From Isoetes taiwanensis (Eukaryota > Streptophyta > Lycopodiopsida > Isoetales > Isoetaceae), in NCBI GenBank assembly GCA_021234155.1, contig JAJEKV010000026.1:16974283-17038282 (forward strand): a DNA stretch of 64,000 nucleotides, in the 5' to 3' direction. Below the pieces are notes generated by a model. The model was given only the letters and a program-made list of their open reading frames with translations, was not told where the DNA came from and searched no databases. Positions within the stretch are counted from its first letter, which is position 1. Every line of letters starts with the position of its first letter. Position numbers and translations under genes: made by a program. Of this stretch, positions 48,436 to 59,550 are shown in pieces.

Positions 48436-49723
48436 TGAGTCATAACAATGGCAGGGCTGGCTATAGACAATGGCTAAGGTTGACCACTCCATCCGCCCTC
48501 CCATGCATACTTTGCGCAATGAGCTAGATCGGGCTCGACATGACTTTAGCCTTCCTGATACGCGCAATCCCATGGTATCACCCATCGGGACTACTCCGGG
48601 TTGCATCTCCCCAACCGGTCCGAGGCAGAAGGGTTGCATCTCCCCTTCCCGGGGTCTAGAGGTTCCACAGGCGACTAGAGAATCGTGGCGACACCGCGAT
48701 TAAATGCCGAAGTTAACCCCCAAAACAGGAGCCAAGCCGACACTTGCAACTCCTGAGAGGTAGGGCGACAGCATCGCCCCAAGAGGTGTCGGACCCATGC
48801 CCGGCCCACACAAAGTGACCGACCATAGGCCTAGCCCGCTATGGGATCCCCAGTAGCCACGCTCAGCAGGGATCCCCCCTCCATATTGCCTCTAGCCCCG
48901 TTGTGTAGTGCTGAGTCACATCATAGCCCCTATAGCCCGGTGGGCTCCTATGCACAGGTCGCATATAATAGGAACTAAGGGATCTAACTAGGAGCATACT
49001 ATATAATGGCTACTAGGTCTGTACCCCCCTTCCCAATACAAGAGGAGCAAACATGATCAACCAACATCACATAGCATCATAACATGATAATCATCATAAG
49101 AACATCTTAACCTAATCATACATATCTAACTTACAGTTAGGGTTCCTTGATTAGGGTTCAAGATGTTCAACAAGGGTTCTAGGATGGCTCTACTCTAGAT
49201 ACGAAATACTAACCCATCTGGAGTGCTAACTTCCAGATGACCTACCAAGAGCACTACTCTACATACCTGTTCCAGAAGCACTCCCTCCAAATCCTGGCGT
49301 CTCCATGGTCTTCGAATTGGTCGAAGCTGCACTTGCTCCAAGATCGAATCCACACTCCGGGGGCTGTTGCACTAGACTGTGCCACAGCAAACGATGCTCG
49401 AAACGGAGTTTCGAGTGCGTAGATGGGTCACAGGGTGCTAGGGTCAGGAAAAGAGGTCTAGGGTTAGGGTTTAGGCTAATATAAGTTAGGGTCCACATGG
49501 GATGCCACGTGACACTAATGGGGTGGGGCCGTGTGGCGGTTGCCCAATAGGATAAGGCGATGTGGAAATGGGCCTTATCCTAAGGTTATCTAAGTTAAGC
49601 ATTTAACTTAGATGTGCACCCATTGCCACTTCCTAAGGTATATAAGGCTACAAGGGTAGACTTGTATAGTGACGGGTCCAGGAATATACGTATTTATGGC
49701 ATATATTCCCCTGGAACGTCACA
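48436..49723 (-). repeat. 3' LTR of the right chromovirus, truncated
   Basis: On the minus strand the LTR opens TGTGACGTTCC immediately after the polypurine tract. It contains the two GGGGAGATGCAACCC boxes shared with the left LTR, and loses similarity near 48436. The left LTR supplies the missing end (TCACA). The full LTR can be estimated at about 1.6-1.9 kb. Confidence 0.82.
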
Positions 49724-49735
49724 TTCTCCCCCCTT
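49724..49735 (-). promoter_or_regulatory. Polypurine tract
   Basis: The minus strand reads AAGGGGGGAGAA directly before the LTR start TGTGA, the expected primer site for plus-strand DNA synthesis of a Ty3/gypsy element. Confidence 0.85.
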
Positions 49736-50089
49736 AGGATAATGCTGTCCTCAGCATTACGCTAAGGTAACTACACTACACGCTCCTGCAAAGACAAGAT
49801 ACATGCAACTTCTATTATTCAATTAACATATAGTATAGGCTATATTTATATCTATACAAAATTATATAGCCTTAACAACAGTAATGCTATAGTAAGTCAA
49901 AACATTATCACACAATTATTAGGGTTCATAATTTAAGTCTAAATTATGGCTCCCGCCTCCACGTAATGCGCTCCTGTCGGTGCTCCCCTATGCTCGCCCT
50001 GCACGAGTAGCACATTACGTTAGTTTAGTTAATAAATTGTGGTTTTAGGGGACCGCCCCCCTTACCTACCTCCTTGAGCCGAACTACTA

Positions 50090-50510
50090 GCTCAAGGTTA
50101 TCCTACTATCTTGCACCCGATCATGGCCCCATAAGGATTTGAGCTTAAGGAACATTTAAGATGCTCCTATCATCGCCCATGATCAAGTGCTACCTTGTAC
50201 TCGATTACCCGTTGTCGAGTTACTCCCCAGTGCATCATGCCCCGAGGGTTTCAAGCTAGGGAACGTCTCACGATCCCATCATCGCGCATGATCACTTAAA
50301 CCTCACCATGACCCCCCTATGGTCAAGTGCGCGTGCCCCACATCGTGGCATAGAGAGCATCCGACAGATGTCCCATCATCGCCCACCATGCCTCACTTCC
50401 TCTCTCACATGACCCTACTGGTCATGCGCACCTCTTGGTGCATGTTGGCCTAGAGAATGCCTTAAGGGCATATCCCATCATCGCCTACACGTTCCAAGAT
50501 TCTGGCACAT
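50090..50510. repeat. Degenerate tandem repeats between integrase and PPT
   Basis: The phrase CCCATCATCGCCCATGATC or a close variant occurs four times about 100-120 bp apart (near 50170, 50274, 50371, 50479), with AGGGAACGTC-type lead-ins. Function unknown; such 3' non-coding repeats occur in some plant gypsy elements. Confidence 0.7.
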
Positions 50511-50570
50511 GCACTTCCACTCGCTAGAATACATATGCCAGATTTAAGGCTAACTAAGAAACATACTAAG

Positions 50571-52340
50571 CTAACCACCTGGCAAGTCGGCGTCGACAAG
50601 CTCGGAGCCGACTCGCCCATCAAACTCCTTCATGAAGTCCGGGTATTGCTTCTCCAAATCCTGCTTCAATACCCACGTCGCGTCTTCCACGGGCAAGTGC
50701 TTCCACTTGACCAAATAGTGGAGGAACTGAGACCTCCTGGTCTTCTTGAATGACTTATCAAGAAGCAATTCAGGCACAATTTCAACTTGATCCTCTATCA
50801 TTTCCAACAAAGTTGGAGTATCCAAAACCTCATCAGGGTTAGGATCGTGCCTTTTCAATAAACTCACATGGAAGACCTTGTGGACTTTGAGGTGCGCCGG
50901 GAGATCCAACTTGTAGGCCTGAGAGCCCACTCTCTCCAAGATCTTGAACGGACCGGCCCACCTAGGGGCAAGCTTCTTGCAATTCCCTATGCGAAGCTTA
51001 GCTTGCTTCACCTTGATCTTCAATCACACCTTGTCGCCTACCTTGAACTCCCTTACGGTCCTGTGCCTGTCGGCTACACTCTTCTGCCGACTTCTTGCTG
51101 CTAATAGATATCCCCTTACTTCTTCAACCAGCTGCTGCATATCTGATAGCATTTGCTGGGATACTTCTACCTTTGACACTGGATTGTGCCAAGTATCGGG
51201 GGTTAGGCACTGGTACCCATAATTGATCATGAAGAGAGACATCTGCGATGACTCCTGCTTCGTACTGTTGTAGGCAAACTCTACCAAGTGGATGAAATCA
51301 TCCCACTTGGATTGCTTGTTCCAAACATAGCTTCTGAGCATATCTTCGATGATGCGATTCGTCCGCTCCATCTGACCATCCGTCTGAAGATGGTAGACCG
51401 TGGTCATCGAGAGCTTGGTCTGGATCGTGGCAAATAGATCTTGCCAGAATGCACTCATGAACTTAGAATCCCTATCTGAGATTATCTCTCGAGGCATGCC
51501 GTGGAGTCTAAAAATCTCCTTTACAAATAGAACGGCACTGTCTCTGTGTCCGTAGTTTTGCAAGGCACGAAGTGTGCCATCTTAGATAATTTATCTACTA
51601 CCACCATTAGTGCATCTTTGCCTCGAAGAGTCCTGGGAAGTTCTGTAATAAAATCCATGCTTATTACTTCCCATTTTGCATTCAGCACTGCCAAAGGTTC
51701 CAAAGCTCCCGGAATTCTAAGCTGCTCTGCCTTGGTCTGTTGGCACAACTGACATTCCCGAATATATCTAGCTATCTGCTTCTTCATTCTTGGCCAAAAA
51801 TAGCTACTTCTTATCTTGAAATACGTCTTCATAAACCCTGCATGCTCGGCTATTGGGCTGTTGTGTGTGTCATGAAGTATTAACTTCCTTACTCCTGACG
51901 ATTCCGGCACACACAACTTATCTTTATGGTACAAGAGATTGCCTTCCTTCCTATAATGTTTGAAGGCCTCCCTTTCCTTGTCTGTTCTTGCCTCCTTAGA
52001 GAGGCTTGCCCATACCTCCTTGAAATCTCCATCTGATGGCAATGTCTCCTCAATTTTCTTGCCATACTCACTCAAAAGAGTTGATATAGCATTACAATGC
52101 GTTCTCGTCTCGAATGGTCTCCTGGAGAGGGCATCTGCAACAACGTTAAGCTTGTCTGGCTTATACACTATGTCGAAGTCATATTCCTCAAGGAATTCCA
52201 TCCACCTCCTTTGCCTTAGGTTGAGGAGTGGTTGGGTGAAAAGATACTGGAGGCTCTGGTGATCAGTATCTAACTGAAATTTCCTCCCCAGCAAATAATG
52301 CCTCCAAATTTTTAATGCCTGATCCGTCTCAACTTATTAG
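50571..52340 (-). pseudogene. Ty3/gypsy RNase H, integrase and chromodomain
   Basis: The frame from 52294 holds the RNase H end (DTDHQSLQYLFTQPLLNLRQ, DALSRR), the integrase zinc site (HDTHNSPIAEHAG... CQLCQQTK) and the first catalytic Asp (SMDFITELP). A frameshift near 51550 leads to the frame with the second Asp (ISDRDSKFMSAFW) and Glu (MERTNRIIEDMLR). GDKV is followed by a stop at about 51024, likely a lost Trp codon, after which KLAPRWAGPFKILERVGS-AYKLDLP and the chromodomain follow (PELLLDKSFKKTRRSQFLHY, LVKWKHLPVEDATWV). A chromodomain at the integrase end defines a chromovirus and is thought to guide insertion to marked chromatin. Reverse transcriptase is absent by deletion at about 52340. 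Confidence 0.93.
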
Positions 52341-52342
52341 AC

Positions 52343-52950
52343 TTAGCATACCCTTTCCACCATATCCTGGTTGGTCCTATTAGATTGGATATTTGCAACC
52401 TTGCCTATGTCCTTGTCTTTCATGCCATAGGAATTCCCAAATTCCTCCATCTCATCAGGCCAACCTTCTGCCTCCATGCCTGACCTGTCTTTACCTGAAA
52501 ATTGACTAAGCTTCCTCGTCTTCCAGACATTACTCATGGCACTATCCACTTTCTTCTAATAATCATCTGTCTTCCTGTTCTTTTTCCTGGCTTGGGATGC
52601 ATTTGACTCACTGTCGGAACTACTGTCCGATTCGCTATCTGGAGTCTCAGATCTGCTGGTACTAGAAGGCGATGGGCTCCTCCTCCCTCTTCTTTTCCTC
52701 TTCCTTTCCCTGTCGGGCGCCTGATTTTCCTCTCTTTCTTGCTGAGGTGCTTCATCAATACCTCCCACAGGTGGTGGAGGTGGTGGTGGAGGTCTGTATT
52801 CCTGAGCGTTCATCAATGGGGTTGCCCACTGAAGCAGGTTTTGCATCTAGTTTCTCATCTGCGTGAGCCTTGCATTCATTGTCTCCACCGTCATTTCATC
52901 ATTGTTGTCGTCTTGCTCTCGCCCAAACAAGTTTCTAGGTAGCTATTGGT
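52343..52950 (-). pseudogene. Gag remnant of the right chromovirus
   Basis: The minus strand encodes a Gag-like N-terminal segment (MNARLTQM, MQNLLQWATPLMNAQEYRPP, a Pro run, then Arg/Ser-rich text RKRKRRGRRSPSPSST). A short following part (SQFSGKDRSG) precedes the RNase H junction. The capsid core, zinc knuckle, protease and reverse transcriptase are missing. Placement between the MAP ORF and RNase H shows the MAP ORF is an extra gene upstream of gag. Confidence 0.65.
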
Positions 52951-53233
52951 GCTGCCGGCCCTGGCCTTGAGACCCTGAGCCGATGTTCCTGGCTGCAAGT
53001 ATTGGTCATCAATGTTGTTACTTAGGTTATACATTATTCATCCTTTATTCATCCTTGTTACTTACATTATACATTATTGTTAGATATAAAAGAAATCATG
53101 TCAAAATTCCACTTATAAGTCAAGGACAATTTATAGCAAATGATATATGAGTTGTACATTTATATAAGATATATGATAATACATAGAACTGGAGACATTT
53201 AATGCAATTAGAAGATAGTAAAAGCAGAAATGT

Positions 53234-54559
53234 TCATCTTCGATGCCCCTTCATTGATTTGAAGAAGTTCTTGTTGTCCCTAAGTCGAAGGCCTTGGCCG
53301 ACGTTGCGCAAAATATTCCTAGAAGATCCCCCTTCGAGGGCTCGAGCCATTTGAGGTGCGGGGAGTTCTGGTGCCATCCACTACCGTCAATGGTGCGTCC
53401 CGCAGGTGGCCCCTGGCGAAGTCGAGGCAGTGGAGTGCCACGGATCTCTTAAAGAGAATGATATGATCCGTTTGGCTGCTTAGCTTGGCGTGCTGCCCGA
53501 AGTCAGAGAGCGCTATGAGGAGCGCCACAGACTCTTCCCCTCGAGGGCTGAACTCCATGTGAAAGACTATCATCTGTCATTGGCTGAGGACTAGAAGATA
53601 GTACCGGAGTGCTTTACCCTTTCCTATGGTCTTCGAACCTGTGCCCTTCCTTTGAGCTGCTTCGCCGTAGACATCTAATGCCAAGAGGTCTTCATGATCT
53701 CTCCACATGGTGGTTGCGCTCTCCAGGTTGATGCTACTGGATGCCTCCCGCATACTCCTCGAACGAACTGTTCGACTAGAGCTTGGACCTCTCCCTGCTT
53801 TGTACAACCTGCTTTGGATCTCCTGAAATTCTTCCTCTGGAATGATGGGCTGTTGTTGATGATACATCTCCCTTATGTACTCATAGGCGGCTATATCTGA
53901 CATCGTCTCCCCGGCGTAAGAGTGCCGCTCTGCTACCTCCCTTGGAATTTCCTGATAGGAGTAGTCGATGAAGTCACTTTGTTGCTCCTTTGCGATCAGG
54001 CCTAAGAGCTTGTCGATTCTAAGCCCTTCTTCTTGGCAGTAAGGAAGGTTGAGGATGTCATTTGCCAGAATGTACTCCTCTCCTTTGATTACTATCGGTG
54101 ATAGAGCTGTGATGCCGATTGGTGGTTCGTAGGCCCGCCTGAAATCATCATTGAAAGGCTGAATCGAGGATTCCCCCACCTTGTTGATTGCCTTGTGCTG
54201 CATGAATAGAGCGAGGGCTGCATGTGCTGAGAGATATCTGTGCCTATGGGCTCTACAGTTCATGTAGTCAGACATGTCTCTTGTCCTATCCCACAGCTGG
54301 TTCTTGCCCTTGGATCCTCCCCCTAAGCTTGGCTAAGCGAATCTAGGGATACCCATTTCCCTCCCCTAGGCGGCAGGCTAACTTCCCAGGGTAGGATGTG
54401 CTGATCATATTGGCAGATTATGTCGGTATAGAAGGGTGCCCTGGTCAAGGTTGCGTGGAGATCGAAGAGATGGTCGAACACATGGAAGGCCTCTTCAGCA
54501 GGGAAATCACGGATATGATTGGCAGCATCATACCATCGAACAAAGCTTTTGGGCGCCAT
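53234..54559 (-). pseudogene. Unknown 'MAP' ORF of the chromovirus (right copy)
   Basis: It starts MAPKSFVRWYDAANHIRDFP about 105 bases after the TATA box and follows the left copy throughout: AEEAFHVFDHLFDLHAT, YMNCRAHRHRYLSAHAAL, PIGITALSPI, GEEYILANDILNLP, MWRDHEDLLALDVYG, KALRYYLLVLSQ and LDFARGHLRDAP, ending KNFFKSMKGHRR. Compared with the left copy it lacks about 70 residues after INKVGES-IQP and has no internal duplication. There are stops near 54335 and 53577 and a frameshift near 53350. Function unknown; the conserved His-Arg-His-Arg-Tyr and FARGHLRDAP blocks are the best handles for a remote-homology search. Confidence 0.8.
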
Positions 54560-54663
54560 TGAGCAGAGATAGATGTAGAAAATGGCTTGGAAGGATTGAT
54601 AAAAGCTTGGGAAATCGCCTAAGATGGCAAGAGCAATTTTGGTGAAGGGGAAATGGCAAATGA

Positions 54664-54677
54664 GGCCCCTTTTTATA
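54664..54677 (-). promoter_or_regulatory. TATA box of the MAP ORF promoter (right copy)
   Basis: The minus strand reads TATAAAAAGGGGCC, matching the left copy at 13684, about 105 bases upstream of the start codon at 54559 and about 140 bases downstream of the nearest hairpin box. Confidence 0.78.
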
Positions 54678-54817
54678 GACTAGGGTTGCCTCGGATTCTG
54701 TGCACAAGGGTTCTTGATGGAGCTATCATTAAGTGCAAATCTAAGCAAAACAAGGCAAGAAACACTACATGGCAGTTTGTTGGGTCAAATTTGGCTAATC
54801 TAGGCCAAAATGGATCA

Positions 54818-55287
54818 ACCCGGGTGTGTTCACGCGAATGGGCTCTGCGTTGCGAATGCAGGGCGATTTGGCGCAGAATCACCCGATTTGGGCGATTTGG
54901 GAGATAATTAAGCATTTCTAGGGGTTGTAAGATGCTAACATGCCTATTTGGATCAATTCTAATCTAGCTAGCAACTTGTTTCGAGCAAAATGAACATCTA
55001 AAAGTGGCATTTTAAGGCAACCGGGTGGGTTCGCGCGAATGCGCCCTGCGTCACGAACGCAGACGTGTTCGGCGCAGACTCACCCGGGTCGGCCAAAACT
55101 TGCCATTTTTTGATGATTTTTGCTGAAATTAACTTCTAAACTGGATTCCTAGGCAAATTTTAAGCAATTTACTATCTTTTAGCACAAATTTTGAATCAAT
55201 TTTGCCCCAATTCATGGTACCCGGGTCAGTTCGCGCGAATGCGCTCTGCGTTGCGAACGCAGGGGCATTGGCGCGGACTCACCCGGT
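54818..55287 (-). repeat. Three GC-rich hairpin boxes at 200-bp spacing (right copy)
   Basis: Boxes start near 54818, 55020 and 55220. Each contains CGCGCGAATG(C/G)GC, CTGCGT-GCGAACGCAG and CACCCGG, the reverse complement of the left-copy boxes. Spacing is 202 and 200 bp, the same as in the left copy. Confidence 0.85.
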
Positions 55288-55527
55288 TTGGCCAATTTTT
55301 GAGCCAAAGTTGATTTCTCTGTGCTATCACTTATGCTACTTAACCTATTACAAGCATTCTAAGCATTATAAAAAAAAAAAAAATCTGCTACAATCTAACT
55401 TACTTACTTGCATTTCCATGTCACAATTCAATCAAATTACAGAAAAAGAGGAAACTTATATATATGTCAAAAGGTCAATTACACTGGGAAACTTTAATAT
55501 TTAGCTAATTACAAAAACTTGAGGTCT

Positions 55528-55898
55528 TCATGGCCTCTCCTTCCGGTTCCTCCTCGCCAAATGCAGGTCCTTCGACATGACGGTTACCCGTTTGGCGTTG
55601 ATAGCGCAGAGGTTCCCTTCTTCGAAGAGCTGGATCAGCTCCGCCTCTGATGCCTCCTGCAGGGCCCGGACCGTTAGGGGTGTGACCCTATAGTCGGTTC
55701 GGAACTCCTGCATTACTTCCCGGAGGAGCCGCTCAAACGGCGCCTTCCGGATCAGGAGATTAGTACACTGCTGGAAGTGCCTAATCTCCCGAAAGACTTG
55801 AGCGTGACAGGAATTAGGTCCATGGTGGACCTTCTTCGGCGGCTCCGGTCTTGGAGGTGGCAGCTTTGGCTGATTCTTTGGCCGCCCACCCTTGACGT
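55528..55898 (-). CDS. Histone H3-like fold, open frame (right copy)
   Basis: The minus strand from about 55898 reads [11 protein letters not shown], a Pro-rich linker, then an uninterrupted H3 fold: [79 protein letters not shown] and stop. Compared with canonical H3 and the left copy, the conserved His of CAIHAKR is Asn and RRI is RRN. The long tail and start are lost: upstream of 55898 the sequence is unrelated to the left copy, so this is a 5'-truncated gene with no clear start codon before the internal Met at 55713. The uninterrupted fold contrasts with the stop in the left copy. Confidence 0.85.
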
Positions 55899-56110
55899 TT
55901 ATGGGACTGAATTGCCAGTGACTTCTATCCTTCCATCGATAAGGAGTGGAAGGTAGTATCTTAGGGCCTTGTCATGTCCCGCTTCTCCTGCCTCATCTCC
56001 GGTCCTGATACTGGACCTCTTAGAGTAATCGTCTATTAATATTGCCGTCAGGTCTTTATAATCTTTATAATCTGCAAGCATGGACATGAAGGAGGTCAGA
56101 TTGACCTCAC
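55899..56110 (-). pseudogene. Fragment of a MAP-ORF paralogue fused upstream of the H3 fold
   Basis: The minus strand encodes MSMLADYKDYKDLTAILIDD, then [27 protein letters not shown] and a stop. DxxDLxAxxI, TGxxA and [10 protein letters not shown] align with DHEDLLALDIYGG...[12 protein letters not shown] of the MAP ORF, but the rest is clearly diverged, so it is a second lineage of that protein. It abuts the H3 part in a different frame, probably through recombination between related elements. Confidence 0.6.
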
Positions 56111-57940
56111 TTCTATAGACACCGGCTAGGGTTTACTAGCTAAAAAGCAGCTTTAAATTTCGCTGGCCTTGGAGTCCCCCTGCAGTTTATAGCAGTAATT
56201 TAGGTGAGGGCATAGCAGAATATGGAATTTGATACTTTTTGTCCTTTATAATATTTGTCGCAATAATTTAACTAAAATCGTTATGTAGATATGGAATTTG
56301 CCAGCAATAGTGTGCTTTCACTTGCTTAAATATAATTGCTTTCACTTGCTTGAATATAATTATAGTAAATTACAGATATGGACAAGGAAGAGAAGAATCT
56401 GATTCTAAGCTCAACTCAATCTAGTAACAAAGAGAACTTGAGCTTGTGAAGTCATCATTGCCTTGCAGCTGGCTCTTCCTTGGTTCATGGTAACCCTGTA
56501 CGGTAGATAGTTGTGAACGCAAATCTGTTTAATTCACATGGCGATAGGACATGTAGCAATCATGCTTCAAGCTTGTCATTTCTGACTTGTGGACCAGCAA
56601 ACATAGATGTTCTTTACCAAGAAGCATAGTTGTGTTGACTTGACATGGCCATAGAACATCTCGTAAGCATGCTTGAACCCTCTCATTTCTGGCTTCCACA
56701 TCAGCAAACATGCAAGTTCTACATGATCTGATGGTGGTTAGGTACAAATTGTATAACGTACAGGAGCTATGTGAGTACAGCAATAGCTTAAAACTTTACC
56801 AGGATCTTTTACACCTTGGAACAGCTTTCCTCTGGGTTACAAAATACGTTAATATAATGGAAAAAATACGGGCCTGCACGTGCAAGCAACATAAGGAGAA
56901 AAAACTTCTAAAAACACGTATTTTTAGTGGACATTTTCGGCAACCTGAAAATTAATTGTCGGATTTTCAGATAGCAGCGTAGCTGCCAAAACTGCCAGAT
57001 ACTTTGCAATTGGTCCATTTTGGTCCATCAAAAAAGTCTCAACCAAATTTTCCGGTAGCATATTTTTTTGTTCAATCTAAAAAATACATATTTGAAACGT
57101 TTTTTATTGCTTTGAAAAAATACGAGAAATACGTATGTTGTTACCTAAAGTTTCCTCTCACAAATCTTCATTAAGAAGTTTAGATCTTTAGCACATTCTC
57201 TGTTATAATTTACAATCCAACTCTTTGGGCCAGAATGTGTTAAGATACGTGCGATAGCAAACAAACTGTCGATTAAAAAGTTCATCAAGATTTAGAGCTT
57301 TTAGAGCTACTGTCGCAAAGTTTCATATCTATACTAGCAAAGTTTCATATTTATACTTTGATATAACATACATCTTATCAATATTCATTTAAGAAAATAT
57401 GGGAGGTAGAATATATGTCCCCTGCGGATAAGGTGGAAAACAGGATGATGCCACAACAGATATAGTGGAAAACAGGACAATGCGACAATCAATTTATTAT
57501 TCCATCTCCATACGACTTAGCAGTATATCTCAATCATAAGAATATGCTAACCTTAAAAACTCCAAGAAAATGAATATTGAAAAGCCTAAGCCAGGATTGC
57601 CGTAAGAAGTTCAAAGTGAAATGTTATCATTATGCAGACACCTGTGTTGGTGTCCTGAAGGCCTCTGGAGAAAATTTACCTAGGTTCACCTTTGGTTTTA
57701 TAACTATGTTTCTCACCTTTAAGTGGATCCATTACCAAATATGGCTACCTGCAATGCTAGTTCACATCTTACATCTTATAGCTATTTAAGACATTACATA
57801 CTGCTATATGACAAAAGAAACATTGCTTGCTTACTAAAGCATTTTAAGACCATGCCTTGAAGAACAAATCTCGAACGTTCTTGTATTAGATTATCAGTCC
57901 TTCACTAAAATAAGAAGTCTTAACCAGGAAAAGCACCACT
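56111..57940. other. Gene-free AT-rich stretch
   Basis: No supported gene. A tandem duplication of about 115 bp occurs at 56537-56730 (TTGACATGGC(C/G)ATAG and CATTTCTG(A/G)CTT occur in both units), and a short one at about 57427-57485 (GTGGAAAACAGGA). The 3' untranslated region of the CHORD gene lies at the right edge. Confidence 0.5.
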
Positions 57941-59126
57941 TTATTTATCCTCACAGCTGTCATGCCAACCATACGTACATGGGGGTATCTCGAGGAACTC
58001 ATCAAACTCCTTTACATGCACATCACAGCATGCCCACTGCAACCAAGCAAGAAAGAATGTGAAGATGAGATATGGTAAGCCAAGCAACACACAAGTCTTT
58101 CCAGTACCACCATTTAAGTATTTTTAAAAATATAGAAGCATCGTCAGGGATTGCATTAAGAGAACTCAAACTTCTTAAGCATGTGGTTATTGACGCACTC
58201 CACACATCTACTTCTCATATAATGCAAATCTAGGCCTACATCATGGTACTTGACGGAGAGAGAAGCACTTAGTGAGGCAATGCAGTTTTTGTATTGGGGT
58301 AAACAAGCCTTGCCGTGTCTGTTGCTAACTTAGTCAGTAGCCTGTGGATGTGATATCAATAAAGAAGTACACACTGAGTTGTTAAATTCTTTACTTTTGT
58401 GTTCTTTCTAAAGCCACCTCAGCCTTAAGATGATGATGTGCCAGAGCCAAAGAGTATCTCAAAACTCAATACTATAAGACGGACACTCGTTGTAATGATG
58501 CTTAATGCTATACTTAATATAATTCAGAAAGCCACTTACCCCTCGAGATCTGTCATGAAATATTGCTGGACCTGGATGGTAATGGCATGCAGTATCATTA
58601 TTCTGTCTTTCAGTAAAAACCTTACCGCAACCTTTATGTTTACAAACTTGCTTCGCATCCATGTCAATCATTTTAGGCACAGATGGTGCAACCATCTGTT
58701 CTGTGGGAATGATTTTAGCCTTCTGCTCTGCACTACTGACTGTAGAAACAGGTTTTGGTTTTGGAGCAACAATAGCATTTGGTCCTAATAAATGAGACAA
58801 AAGTAAAATTAGAGTTTTTTTAGCTACAAGGATGAGCATTTAGACATGATTGTCACTTTACCATGGTCTGCACAGAAAAACCCTTGCCTACATCTTGGGC
58901 AACTTGTCCTGACCGTATCTAATCCAGGTGACGGTGCAGACATAGGCTTATTAGGACTTGGTGCAGCTTTAGTCTGTGGTTTCTCGGATGAATGTTTCCC
59001 ATATGTGCATCTGAACTTATGCAAATCAAAATCATATTTTTCTGCACTTTGAATATTCGTTAAACGTACCCTGGTATGCTCAAGAACTCGCTGAAATCGT
59101 GACTCCTCTTCTTGCAACAGCTCCAT
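57941..59126 (-). CDS. CHORD-domain zinc protein, three exons
   Basis: Exons 58862-59126, 58540-58784 and 57941-58036, with GT/AG borders, join in phase to 201 residues. The N-terminus is a short acidic helix ([19 protein letters not shown]). [15 protein letters not shown] zinc-type pair follows near residue 80. The CHORD domain is at residues 138-195: [29 protein letters not shown], then across the last intron [20 protein letters not shown]. All CHORD Cys and His residues appear present. RAR1 has two CHORDs and a CCCH motif between them; this protein has one, so it is a different plant CHORD protein. CHORD proteins bind zinc and often HSP90; a role in immunity cannot be assumed. It looks intact. 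Confidence 0.9.
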
Positions 59127-59550
59127 TCCTTTCCTCCATCATGAAACAAAGGCTGCGAAAACGAATAAGCAGAGTAAGGGAATAAAAAAAATAGTCTGCC
59201 CATATCAGGATGGAAGTGCATATGTTGTAGCAGACTTACTGGCTATGGTGATTCCAGAGTATATATTCGCCATACAAGCATGTCGCAGAAAATAACAGTA
59301 TCAGCTCTAGAGATCCATTTACAAACTCAGTTCCTATCATTTGATAGAGCTCGTCAACAATAAAGATAGAGAAAATGTACCCCAGGATGGTAACAGCAAC
59401 ACGAATCAGGATTGTCGTCGGGCGAGAACATAGCGTCGCATCCTATTCTTTGACATCGGACCTTCGCCATTTGGTCCGATCCGACCGCCACAACAACCCT
59501 ATTCCGTTTCGTCAATTTATTATGTCATGTACTTGGGCTGATATCTTTTA

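Larger units (their letters stand above)
48436..55898 (-). mobile_element. Right copy of the H3-carrying chromovirus (inverted)
   Basis: Reading the minus strand: H3-like histone fold (55898-55528), three hairpin boxes (55287-54818), TATA box (54677-54664), MAP ORF (54559-53234), gag remnant (52950-52343), RNase H, integrase and chromodomain (52340-50571), a non-coding stretch with short repeats, PPT (49735-49724) and the 5' part of an LTR (49723-48436). Protease, reverse transcriptase and most of gag are deleted. The 5' LTR, PBS and H3 tail are missing, replaced at about 55899 by unrelated coding text. This copy ties the H3-like and MAP genes to a Ty3/gypsy element. Confidence 0.85.

Noticed and set aside
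57941-59126. Calling the CHORD gene RAR1
   Set aside because: RAR1 has two CHORDs and a central CCCH motif; only one CHORD is present here.
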